A program made the translations under genes and the position numbers. Below the pieces are notes generated by a model, which saw only the letters and a list, made by a program, of their open reading frames with translations, made no database searches and was not told the origin of the DNA. A stretch of DNA of 10,090 nt, from assembly GCA_010094045.1 (NCBI GenBank), contig ML986661.1, positions 94,691 through 104,780 on the forward strand. Direction: 5' to 3'. The stretch is from Lojkania enalia (lineage: Eukaryota; Ascomycota; Dothideomycetes; Pleosporales). Of this stretch, positions 1 to 8,179 are shown piece after piece (position 1 is the stretch's first letter; each line of letters starts with the position of its first letter).

Positions 1-841
1 AGTATATTATTAGTACTAATTCGGTAGTTTATAGAGGTTAATTAGAACTAACAGTTCTCTATTATATTAAGTATATAATCTCCTCTTATAAAATTACAAT
101 TTATTCCTTAAGAGTTAGTTTACTCTAATTTTCTTCCAAATTAGATAGGTTCTTTATTACCAGCTCTATAGAGAGGGGTCCGCCTATTATAGGGCCCCCT
201 ATAGAAGGTAACGGTTATTCTATACGCGTAGATAGAAGCTTACTCTTACTATAACTTACACGTGTATTAATTCTAGTATAGGAATTAGAAGGTAAATTAT
301 AGTCAGATATTAGCGGTTACCTCTAATTCTAATAGGTTATTAGTAGTCTCTAAATTTCTACCTAGGCGTACTCTACGCGGCTTTTCTAAAGGCAATTCTA
401 ATTATAGGGGATAGGAAGTTTTAAACCTAAAGGCTTTAGTTAATAGAAGGTTTCTAAGATTTTGTCTAGGTAACTAAATAATTTAATATAATAGTATATA
501 AATATTATAACCTAAACTAAATTAGGTATATCTTAAACTTAGATATAGTTAAATAAATAATTAATATAATATTATTAAAGAGGCTATTACTAGTAGTATT
601 AAGTTTTTCTATATAATATAACGGCGTAGATAAGATAATAGGTCTAAATGCGGTACGAATCTACTTAGAGGTATATAGGAGTGTATAGGGGATTAGGAAC
701 CTAGGAATTCTATTAACACCTATAGGCCTTATACGAAAGGATATAGAAAAACTACTAAGCTACTTATAAGGGAGTATATAACTATATACGGATAGGAAAA
801 GGGGTAGAACTAGGGGTAGGATAAGATAAGCAAAAAGCTTT
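1..841. other. Unassigned RIP-mutated sequence, possibly gag/5' part of the gypsy element
   Basis: This stretch is as AT-rich and CpA/TpG-poor as the rest. I could not recognise a protein family in it. The frame used by the downstream pol (codon starts at positions 2 modulo 3) carries relatively few stops from about 617 to 840, which would fit the end of a gag or the start of a gag-pol reading frame. I looked for a CCHC zinc knuckle and found none I could defend. I also looked for a copy of the probable 3' LTR (4530-4735) and saw no match, so the 5' LTR is likely outside the window. A short GC-richer patch lies at about 172-205 with no assigned role. Gag is the expected content from position alone, and that is inference. 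Confidence 0.35.
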
Positions 842-1510
842 AGGATAAGGTTATATATAAAGCTTTTCGTAGAACGATTTCTTTGTATTATTATATTAAC
901 AGCCTTATTATTTAGTAACTTCTTAACTGGAATTATTAAAGAGGTAGCTATTATCGACTTACTAGATATAGGTAAGAGTTAGATAGGTCTAGGTCGGGTA
1001 TTTACTTATATAGTCCTAAGGATAGAAGGAGATTATAGTATAATCTTAGGACGCTTATAGAAGTAAAGTAAGGATATAATTATTAACCTAAAAACGGAAA
1101 TCCTATATATTTATAGAACAGGGGTAATTGTATAAAACTAGAAGCTTTAAAAGTAGTAACGTATAACTAATATTACCTAAGTTTTAGTATATACTTTCTC
1201 TACTATAGTAAAACGCTATAAGAGACGCCTATAAAATTTCCTTACTAAACTACCCCGTATCTTTACCGTTAATATAGCTGATATTTAGAAGGCTCTAGAA
1301 AATAAGCCGAAGACGGACCCTTATATAAAACTCCCTAAGAAATATATATAGTAGCTCTATACCTTTAATTAATAGAAAGCTAATAAACTACTACCTTTAA
1401 GACTAGGAGTAAACTATATAATTAAGCTAGAAGGGAAAGATAGAAGCCCTCTAAGGATCCCCTTAGGTCCTTTATATAGAATATTATAGGAGATACTCCT
1501 TATCCTTTAG

Positions 1511-2010
1511 AAGACTCTAATAGAGCTCTTTAATAAAGGATTTATTTAGGTTAATAACTCCCTAGTTATAGCACCGGTCCTATTTGTATAAAAACTAGGG
1601 GGTAGCTTCTACTTCTATATTAACTACCGCGCCCTAAACGCTATTATATAAAAAGACTACTACCCTCTACCTCTAATCTAAGAAACGCTAAATTAAATTA
1701 GTTAAGCTAAATAGTTTACAAAATTTAATATTATTGCTATATTTAATAAGATCTAAATTAAAGAAGAAGATAAGTAGAAGATAGTATTTACAACCTGCTA
1801 TAATTTATATAAGTAGCTAGTTATACCCTTTAGCCTTATAAATACTCTAAGTACCTTCTAATAGTATATTAATTATATAATCTAGAAGTATTTAAGCGAC
1901 TTTATCTCGGTATACTTAGATAATATTCTTATATATATAGACAGCTCCCTGTAAGACTATTAACACTACGTTAAAGTAATCCTTTAAAAGCTAATAAATA
2001 CTAGCCTCTA
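1511..2010 (+). other. Reverse transcriptase domain remnant within pol
   Basis: The best-preserved part of pol. In order I read ELFNKGFI (1523), APVLFV (about 1571), the YRALNAI motif, KDYYPLPLI, then the palm segment with NII (the first catalytic Asp, codon 1727-1729, now AAT). Then come VIPFSLINTLSTF, equivalent to the family's VTPFGLTNAPSTF, and YLDNILIY (1913 onward), where the second Asp of YxDD is AAT. Two of the three metal-binding aspartates are therefore gone. Several stops fall at positions where gypsy RTs carry Trp, Arg or Gln, as expected for TGG to TAG, CGA to TAA-type double changes and CAA/CAG to TAA/TAG. Confidence 0.9.
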
Positions 2011-3179
2011 ACTTAATATTAATAAGTGCGAATTTAAGGTCCGTATAATAAAATATCTTAGCTTTATTATTAATGCGGAAAAAGGTATCTAAATAGACCT
2101 ATAGAAAGTTAAGATAATCTAGAACTAGAAAGCGCCTATATTAGTTTATAGTATACGGAGCTTTTTAGGCTTTATAAACTTCTACCGCCAGTTTATTAAA
2201 GAATTTTCTAAAGTGGTTACTCTACTAATAGCTCTTACCTAAAGGGAATAAGAGAAGAAATAGTTTTAACTTAATAATCGAGTACTTACTACCTTTAATT
2301 ACTTAAAGCGATGCTTTATATAAACGCTAATATTAGCCTAGTATAACCCTAAAAGGGAAACGATTCTAGAATATAATACTTCTAGCTAGTATACTAGAGG
2401 TACGTTTTTATAATATAATAATAAAGGAGTTCTATAACCTATTACTTTTATATTAAAACGAATACTTTCTATAGAGTATAACTACCTAATCTATAATAAG
2501 GAATTACTAGTAGTTATATAATACTTTAAGGAATAGAAGAAGTTCTTAAAACTACTTACGTACTTTATAGTTTATATAGATTACTATAATCTAAAATACT
2601 TTACTAAGGTATAAAAACTCTCTAAGCGCTAGATAAGGTAAGCGGTATTTTTTACCTAGTTTAACTTCTAATTTAAATATAAGCTGAGTAAATTTAATAT
2701 TCTAGCTAATACTCTCTTACGTCGCGATTAGAATCTTCTAAAAGAAGCTAACGATAAGTAGATCTAGGGAAGAATTAGCCAACTCTTCGGACCGTCTAAT
2801 TTTAAGGATAGAGTTTATATAGCCTCTATATGAACTAGAAACTAGCGTACTAAAGATACTTCTAATAATTAGGCAGAAGTAGTTGCCCTAGAAGACTTTA
2901 TATTAGGGGAGGAATCTATAGATAAAGGGGAGTCTATAATTAAGATATCGTATAAGGAGTAGTAAACACTAATAGAGACCTTATAGTAAGATACCTAAGA
3001 AAAAGACAAGATGTATACTACACTTCTCCGTACTATTAAAGTAGGGGAGAGAATACTTCTAGAAACCCTCTATTACCTTAAAATTAGCCTATCTAACCTC
3101 TTAGTTCTGGGAGATAGATTAATATAGAGAGAACGCGCTTAAATTTCTAAAAGTAAGTTACTTTATATAAAGCTAATCT

Positions 3180-4455
3180 AAGAGACTTATAACTCTTATT
3201 TAGCTAGCTACTCTAGTAAGAATATTACAATCAGGTTAATATTACAGCACTACTTTTAGCCTAGAATAGCAACGGATATTAAACGCTTTATATAAAATTA
3301 CTACTTCTATAATAGGAATATAGTTTAGCGTTCTAGAAAAAAAGGCCTACTATATCCTCTTCTAGTCCCTAAGAGGGTATAGTCAGAAATTTTAATAGAC
3401 TATATTATTAACTTACTAAGAACTATATATAGTAATAAGTATATTCTTATTATTACAGACCGTTTAAGTAAAAAAGTACTCTTTATTACTATTCTAAACC
3501 TTAAAAACTAAATATTAGCTAATAAGTTTATTAAATATTTTATAGTATATTATAAGCTCCTATAAATAATAGTCTCTAATAGAGGAGAGTAGTTTATATA
3601 AGGCGTATAGGCATACGTCTACCGAATTTTTAAGATTAAGTAAAGGCTATTAATAGTATACTATCTAGAAACTGATAGAAGTATAGAGCGCATAAACTAG
3701 CTACTTAAAGAGTTTCTCTACTACTATTATAACTACTACTAGAATAACTAGAATCTATAACTACTACTAGCTTAGATTACTGTTAGTACTAAAGACGCTT
3801 CCTCTATAAGAGTTAGCCTATTCTTTCTTACTTATAACTATTACCTAAACTTAGGAGAGTCTGTATAACTAAAAGAGAAGCTGCTAATAGAATAGCCTAA
3901 AGACTCTATTTACGCAGTAAAATAGATTATTAGTAAATTAAAAAACTGCGTCGAATTCGTGCAAGTAATAATAGCCTATATATAATAGTAGTAGTAAGAA
4001 ATTTATAATTATACAAGAGATCCTATACTATAATACTAATTAGGGGATAAAGTTTAGCTTAATATATATAATATTAAGATAGACCCTATAAGGAAAAAGA
4101 AGCTTTATAAGCTCTATTAATAATATATAGTTATTAAGACTATTAGATAAAATATATACCGACTAGACACCCTATTAGGAATTTATAACGTCTTCTATAT
4201 AACGCTACTTCGCCCTATTACTTAAAACCTATTACTAAGTTAAATATAGGACGACTATTAACTAGCGCTAATCAGCGTTAGAAACGAAGATAAATAGGAG
4301 CTTAAGAAAATCTAAGGCGTACGAGTAATTAGTAAAAGGGGAGGCGGCCTAAAATAGCAGTTCCTTTATAAGTAGACTAGTTATACTATACTCTTATAGA
4401 ACGACTAGAGCGACTATAAAGATATAATCGCTCTAGGAGAATTCGAACGGGATAC
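3180..4455 (+). other. Integrase and chromodomain remnant within pol
   Basis: The HHCC zinc-binding segment (about 3200-3310) is followed by the catalytic core: ILIDY-like segment with Asp at 3398-3400, ILIITDRLSKK (from 3443), SNRGE with the second Asp as Asn (3578-3580), and ETDRSIERIN with Glu at 3686-3688. The gypsy integrase C-terminal region follows (GDKV at 4043, RLDTLLGIYNVFYITLLRP ending near 4216). The tail from about 4330, KRGGGL...QFLYK*TSY...ND*SDYKDIIALGEFE, matches the layout of the chromodomains of fungal chromoviruses (hydrophobic-K-W-x-G-Y core, then W-E/D-P-like segment), with the Trp codons read as TAG. In active relatives the chromodomain guides integration to heterochromatin; here it is dead. 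Confidence 0.8.
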
Positions 4456-4502
4456 AGAGCGGAACTTTACTAAAGAACTACTTGTCTATACAACTTAGTA
4501 CT

Positions 4503-4529
4503 AGAGGAAGAAGAGGAGGAGGAGGGGAA
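4503..4529 (+). other. Polypurine tract (plus-strand primer) of the gypsy element
   Basis: A 27-base run made only of A and G, rich in GAGGAGGA units, overlaps the end of the pol frame and immediately precedes the probable 3' LTR. That is where an LTR retrotransposon keeps its second-strand primer. The tract contains no CpA or TpG on either strand, so RIP has nothing to attack in it, which may explain why it stands out so cleanly. Confidence 0.7.
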
Positions 4530-4735
4530 TATTATAAAGGTCCTAGCCTATAGCTTAGTCCCGTTCCTGTAATACTATAATAGCAGTTGCTCTTATACAA
4601 TCCTATACCTACCTAGACTAAAGTAAGTAAATAATATATATCTTATTACTGTATACCTTCTCTTCTCTTTCTCTAACTTTAATAATAATAGATTCTTATT
4701 ATATCTAATCCTATTATGTCCTCAAACCTTCTTAT
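4530..4735 (+). repeat. Probable 3' LTR of the gypsy element
   Basis: This 206-base stretch lies between the polypurine tract and the point where homology to Fot1-like copy 2 begins (4736). The first two bases after the tract are TA, which a RIP change would make from the TG that opens LTRs. An alternative start is the TGT at 4568. The right end is set by copy-2 homology; the last bases read CTTCTTA, where TA could come from the closing CA. It contains a pyrimidine-rich run (about 4657-4675). No second LTR copy is in the window for comparison, so both ends are provisional. Confidence 0.5.
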
Positions 4736-5040
4736 TTAACTTTTAAGAGGTATCTTCGACTATAGAAGGTATTAGTATATATAGTCGAATTTTAAACTTT
4801 AATAGTACTATATTTAGGTCGAATAGAACTAGACTAGTATTTTAAAAGCTATTTAGAATATTACTTTTCGTAATTCCTGCGTTAAAAGCTACTTTAAAGT
4901 AAAGTAAAAACTCGATTTTTATAATATAGTTAATATAACTATATATTAGCTACTTAACTTAACGCCTGTATATAGTCTTTAAAGGCGAGAAATAATCTAT
5001 ATCTAGTAGCTATAGTAGGTGTAATAAATATAGAGGTATA
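4736..5040 (-). pseudogene. Transposase of copy 2, C-terminal continuation, truncated
   Basis: Continuation of the frame in 6915-7810 after copy 1. It holds the third catalytic residue, still Asp (codon 5001-5003, in LLDIDYFSPLK), where the family has a Gly the next-but-one residue along; that Gly is now Asp. Homology to copy 1 can be followed base for base to about 4736 and then stops abruptly inside coding sequence, at the probable right end of the gypsy LTR. Confidence 0.82.
5039..5040. repeat. TA target duplication, left side of copy 1
   Basis: Pairs with TA at 6913-6914. Removing 5041-6914 leaves GAGGTATATAGAGAG, which equals the uninterrupted sequence at the same place in copy 1 (reverse complement). 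TA duplication is the rule for Tc1/mariner/pogo elements. Confidence 0.85.
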
Positions 5041-5107
5041 ATATATAGTATAAGTAAACTAATTACCTAAGCGAGTTGATTATAATACTAAAACTCTACT
5101 AAAATCG
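5041..5107 (+). repeat. Left terminal inverted repeat of copy 1
   Basis: Matches the reverse complement of 6846-6912 over 67 bases with about six mismatches, nearly all transitions. It contains two tandem copies of a motif close to TAAGCGAGCTGATTA, at about 5050-5064 and 5068-5082, a likely pair of transposase-binding sites. Confidence 0.9.
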
Positions 5108-5148
5108 CGATAATTATACTTTATAGTATTATACTACAACTAACAACT

Positions 5149-6825
5149 ATAGAATTAATTTAGAAAGAAGCTAGAATATAGCTTATACTCTAAGCTCTTT
5201 AATAAGATATAATACTAACTATACGTCGCATTGTATTAATCTATAATATCTTCTAAAGTATACTTAATATATAAAAGTAAGGAACAGCTCTATAATATAA
5301 TTACCGGCCTAATTTAATAAAACTTAGTAAGACTAAGAAGTGGGTAATTGTTTAATATATACTAGATCTAGATATAAAAGGATTTCCGCTGCAGCTTACT
5401 ACTATTTAAAATATAGCTAATTTACTACTAGCTGTATACTCTACTAGCTAGATTAGAAAGAACTAGGTAGAGAACTTTATTAAACGTATGCCTAAGCTTA
5501 AGGTTAAATTTAATTAAAAGTACAACTATTTAAGAGCTAAATATAAGAATCCTAAGGTTATAGAAGGCTAGTTCTACCTTATATAGAATATAAAGGCTAA
5601 GTACGGTATTATTAACGAAAATATATACAACTTTAATAAATTAGGCTTTATAATAAGCGTAATATCGATAGAAGTAGTAGTTACTAGCTCTAAAAAACGG
5701 AATTAACTAAAGCAGCTCTAGCTAGATAATTATAAGTAGACTATAGTTATCTAGGGTATTAACGCGATAGAATAGGCGATACTACCTTTTATTATTTTTT
5801 TAGGTACCTACCACCTCTCTATATAGTATAAAGAAGACGATATTCTACCAACCTAGGCTATATAAGTTACTGATAATAGCTAGACGATAAATAATATTAG
5901 TATTAAATAGTTAAAGCACTTTAACGTATATATAAAAGATTATACTATTAGTATATATTAATTGCTAATTCTTAACAGCTATAAGAGCTACAACTCGCTT
6001 AAATTTAGGCAGCTCTATAAGAAAAAGAATATTATTACTCTCTATATACCTCTATATTTATTATACCTACTGTAGTTATTAGATATAGGTTATTTCTCGC
6101 TTTTAAAGACTACGTACGGGTGTTAAGTCGAGCAGCTGATATATAGTTATATTAACTATATTATAAAAATCGAGTTCTTATTCTATTTTAAAGCAGCTTT
6201 TAATATAGTAATTATGAAGAGTAATATCTTAAGTAGCTTTTAAAGCGCTAGCCTAGTTCTATTTAACTTAAATATAGTACTATTAAAGCTTAAAGTTTAA
6301 CTACGTATATTAATACTCTCTATAGTTAAAAATACCCTTTAGGAGTTAAAAATACTAAGTAATCCTATCAAATTTGGGTTTTAATCTACGTACGTTCGAT
6401 TAAGAATTTAAAAGTACCTAGATAGCTCGCCTATTTTAATAGTAGAAGCGTTTAAACAGTTTATAAAGGGTGCTGCGTATATAATATATAAAAACGTACT
6501 ATTACGCGCTTAGGTTGCTAAGCTTTAAGCAGCTAATAAAGCTGCTATATAACGTTAATTATATAAAAGAAAACGTATATAGAAGGAAGGCAACCTAACA
6601 ATTAAAGAAGGCGCTTAATTAACTGCTCTAAAAGAGTTTAGCGCTTATATTAATAGGAAGAAGGGTAGGAAGAAGGCGCGTATTAATAGAGGCTAGCTGA
6701 CTTAAAGGTACTATAGGTAGTATAGTAAGGCTAGACATAACTTACGGACGTGTAAAAATAATACTATAGATATAGAAGAATAGACTACTATACTATATAG
6801 TATAATAGAATATAAGAAAGTATAA
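5149..6825 (+). pseudogene. Transposase of copy 1 (DDE_1/Fot1-pogo type), RIP-inactivated
   Basis: A single frame of 558 codons plus stop, free of indels but with many TAA/TAG stops. The proposed start is ATA at 5149 (ATG before a G-to-A change); copy 2 has GTA there, so this is tentative. In order there is an N-terminal helix-turn-helix-like part with DLDIKGFPLQL (about 5360), equivalent to the LDSRGFPP motif of the family. The DDE core has Asn at 5635 (NFNKLGF), Asn at 5974 (LILNSYKSY) and Asp at 6082 (LLDIGYFSLLK). The last two are 36 codons apart, i.e. DD35D. Two of three catalytic aspartates are lost by GAY to AAY changes. A basic region around 6550-6590 (YKRKRI) leads to a C-terminal CCHC-type knuckle at about 6711-6753. 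Its first two Cys are Tyr and its His and last Cys are kept (SKARHNLRTC). In living relatives the enzyme cuts and pastes the element at TA. Confidence 0.9.
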
Positions 6826-6845
6826 TATTTTACGAAAAGTAGTTA

Positions 6846-6912
6846 CGATTTTAGTATAGTTTTAGTATTATAATTAGCTCGCTTAGGTAATTAGCTTACT
6901 TATACTATACGT
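6846..6912 (-). repeat. Right terminal inverted repeat of copy 1
   Basis: Reverse complement of the left repeat (5041-5107). The outermost bases read ACGTATAG from the right end against ATATATAG from the left, a difference explicable by RIP. It is followed by TA at 6913-6914 and then by the resumed copy 2. Confidence 0.9.
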
Positions 6913-6914
6913 TA

Positions 6915-7810
6915 TAGAGAGTAATAATATTCTTTTCCTTATAGAGTTACCTAAATTTAAGTAAGTTATAGCTTTTATAGCTGTTAAGAATTAGTAATTA
7001 ATATATACTAATAGTATAATCCTTTATATATATGTTAAAGTATTTTAACTACTTAATACTAATATTATTTATCGTCCAGCCGTTATTAGTAACCTATATA
7101 GCCTAGGTTAGTAGAATATCGTCTTCTTTATACTATATAGAGAGGTGGTAGGTGCCTATAAAAATAATAAAAGGTAGTATCGCCTATCCTATTACGTTAA
7201 TACTCTAGATAACTATAGTCTACTTATAATTATCTAGCTAGAGCTACTTTAGTTAATTCTATCTCTTAAAGCTAGTAGCTACTATTCCTATCGATATTAT
7301 ACCTATTATAAAGCCTAATTTATTAAAGTTATATATATCTTTATTAATAATACTATATTTAGCATTTATATTTTATATAAGGTAGAACTAGCCTCCTATA
7401 ACCTTAGGATTCTTATATTTAGCTTTTAAATAGTCGTACTTTTAATTAAATTTAACCTTAAGCTTAGGCGTACGTTTAATAAAGTTCTCTACCTAGTTCT
7501 TTCTAACCTAGTTAATAGAGCGCGTAGCTAGTAGTAAATTAGCTATATCTTAAATAGTAGTAAGCTATAGCGGAAATCCTCTTATATCTAGATCTAGTAT
7601 ATACTAAACAATTACCTACTCCTTAATCTTACTAAGCTTTATTAAATTAGGCCGGCAATCGTGTTATAGAGCTGTTTCTTACCTTCGTATATTAAGTATA
7701 CTTTATGAGATATTATAGATTAATATAATATAATGTATAGTTAGTATCACGTTTTATTAAAGAGTTTAGAGTATAAGCTATATTCTAGCTTCTTTCTAAA
7801 TTAATTCTAC
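6915..7810 (-). pseudogene. Transposase of copy 2, N-terminal two thirds (DDE superfamily)
   Basis: Homologous to the transposase of copy 1 and collinear with it. The position matching the proposed start of copy 1 is 7808-7810 and reads GTA rather than ATA, so the true start is uncertain. The first two catalytic aspartates are both Asn: codons 7322-7324 (NFNKLGF context) and 6983-6985 (ILNSY context), 113 codons apart as in copy 1. The frame carries many TAA/TAG stops. It is cut at 6914 by the insertion of copy 1 and continues at 5040-4736. Confidence 0.85.
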
Positions 7811-7851
7811 AGTTATTAGTTATAATATAATACTATAAAGTATAATTATCG

Positions 7852-7918
7852 CGATTTTAGTAGAGTCTTAGTATTATAATCAGCTCGCTTAGGTAATCAG
7901 CTCGCTTATACTGTATAT
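7852..7918 (-). repeat. 5' terminal inverted repeat of copy 2
   Basis: Same 67-base sequence as the ends of copy 1. It is less mutated here: both tandem units read AAGCGAGCTGATTA on the minus strand, and the end retains CAGTATAAG. TA follows at 7919-7920. This is the best single version in the window for defining the repeat. Confidence 0.88.
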
Positions 7919-7920
7919 TA

Positions 7921-8077
7921 TATTACTTAGTATTTTTACTTTTTATAGAGTATTATTTTATACTAGTAGTATTAGTATATAAAGCTTTATATTAAGCTTT
8001 AAAAGTACTACTTTTAAATTAAATAAGATTAGACTAGCTTTTTAAAAGTTTATATAAATATTATCTTTTATAATTAA
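7921..8077 (-). pseudogene. Transposase of copy 4, continuation after copy 3
   Basis: The minus-strand frame continues with KDNIYINF, KASLILFNLKVVLLKLNIKLY and KVKILSN, collinear with copy 1 (SASLVLFNLNIVLLKLKV...ELKILSN). It ends at the TA beside copy 2. There is no sign of indels across the copy 3 insertion point once one TA is removed. Confidence 0.8.
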
Positions 8078-8079
8078 TA
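8078..8079. repeat. TA target duplication, left side of copy 3
   Basis: Pairs with TA at 9931-9932. Removing copy 3 and one TA yields ATAATTAATATATTAAAAG. The uninterrupted equivalent in copy 1 differs at one base, which supports exact TA insertion. Confidence 0.8.
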
Positions 8080-8129
8080 ATATAGTTTATAAATAAGCTG
8101 TTAGTATAAGTAAGCTATTATTCTACTAA
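8080..8129 (+). repeat. Left terminal inverted repeat of copy 3 (3' end of element)
   Basis: Matches the reverse complement of 9881-9930 over about 50 bases, mostly with transition differences. It keeps the tandem pair seen in copies 1 and 2, here as ATAAGCTGTTA and ATAAGTAAGCTATTA. Confidence 0.82.
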
Positions 8130-8179
8130 GATTTAAACGACTTAATTATAATAATTATTAACTATATATATATATATAT

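Larger units (their letters stand above)
842..4537 (+). pseudogene. pol: Gypsy pol polyprotein (PR-RT-RNaseH-IN-chromodomain), RIP-inactivated
   Basis: One frame (codon starts 2 modulo 3) can be followed from about 941 to 4537 with no frameshift but dozens of TAA/TAG stops; I noted no TGA. The end of a retropepsin-like protease lies around 990-1110 (GDYSIILGR); its catalytic Asp motif, expected near 850-890, is not clear. RT spans about 1515-2010. It includes APVLFV and YRALNAI, a first catalytic Asp changed to Asn (1727-1729), and YLDN at 1913-1924 in place of YLDD. RNase H spans about 2350-2730: Asp to Asn at 2375-2377, Glu kept at 2501, Asp kept at 2579, and a C-terminal ANTLLRRD motif. 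Integrase has a zinc-binding segment in which the CxxC cysteines are Tyr (3299 and 3308). Its core has Asp (3398), Asn (3578) and Glu (3686), with exactly 35 residues between the last two, the family spacing. The C-terminal GDKV (4043) and GIYNVFYITLLRP (from 4178) motifs are clear. A chromodomain-like tail runs from about 4330 to 4455. No start codon could be fixed. Confidence 0.9.
842..4735 (+). mobile_element. Ty3/gypsy chromovirus LTR retrotransposon, degenerate, 5' end not in window
   Basis: The domain order protease, reverse transcriptase, RNase H, integrase, chromodomain defines a Ty3/gypsy element of the chromovirus branch (RT before integrase; Copia has the reverse order). A polypurine tract and a probable 3' LTR follow the coding region. 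The element is on the plus strand and ends at about 4735, exactly where the minus-strand Fot1-like copy 2 breaks off, suggesting that it inserted into copy 2. No 5' LTR or primer-binding site was identified, so the left part lies in 1-841 and/or beyond the window. All changes I can see look like RIP transitions. The element cannot encode a working protein. Confidence 0.85.
5041..6912 (+). mobile_element. Complete Fot1/pogo-like DNA transposon copy 1, inserted in copy 2
   Basis: A 1872-bp element with 67-bp terminal inverted repeats, a single transposase pseudogene and a TA target duplication. Length, architecture and DD35D spacing fit the Fot1/Pot2 group of fungal pogo-type transposons (Fot1 is about 1.9 kb). 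It lies in opposite orientation to copy 2, creating a long imperfect palindrome. Both ends are precise, shown by the empty site it restores on removal. Confidence 0.92.
4736..7918 (-). mobile_element. Fot1/pogo-like DNA transposon copy 2, split by copy 1, 3' end missing
   Basis: This copy reads on the minus strand. Its 5' inverted repeat ends at 7918, next to TA (7919-7920). The body runs leftward to 6915, is interrupted by copy 1, and resumes at 5040 down to 4736. Joining the two pieces across one TA gives a sequence collinear with copy 1, so the interruption is an insertion rather than a rearrangement. About 1309 bases remain of an element that should be about 1870 long; the 3' quarter and its inverted repeat are missing where the gypsy element's right end lies. 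Differences from copy 1 are almost all C/T or G/A transitions. Confidence 0.88.

Noticed and set aside
120..255. An open stretch of about 42 codons in another frame near the GC-richer patch
   Set aside because: It is short, has no recognisable motif or start, and such runs are unremarkable.
638..690. A gag zinc knuckle around the KCGTNLLRGI*EC translation
   Set aside because: The spacing does not fit C-x2-C-x4-H-x4-C. The expected His position is CTT, which a RIP change cannot make from CAY. It is also in a different frame from pol.
4568..4575. TGTAATAC as the certain start of the LTR
   Set aside because: Possible, but 4530 directly follows the polypurine tract as LTRs normally do. Without a second LTR the choice cannot be settled, so it is kept only as an alternative.
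5284..6300. A functional host gene encoding a CENP-B/jerky-like protein
   Set aside because: The frame is full of stops, catalytic residues are lost, and it lies between transposon inverted repeats with TA duplications.
8163..8179. A TA microsatellite as a functional repeat
   Set aside because: It is a short run in DNA where TpA is enriched everywhere; it is expected by chance here.
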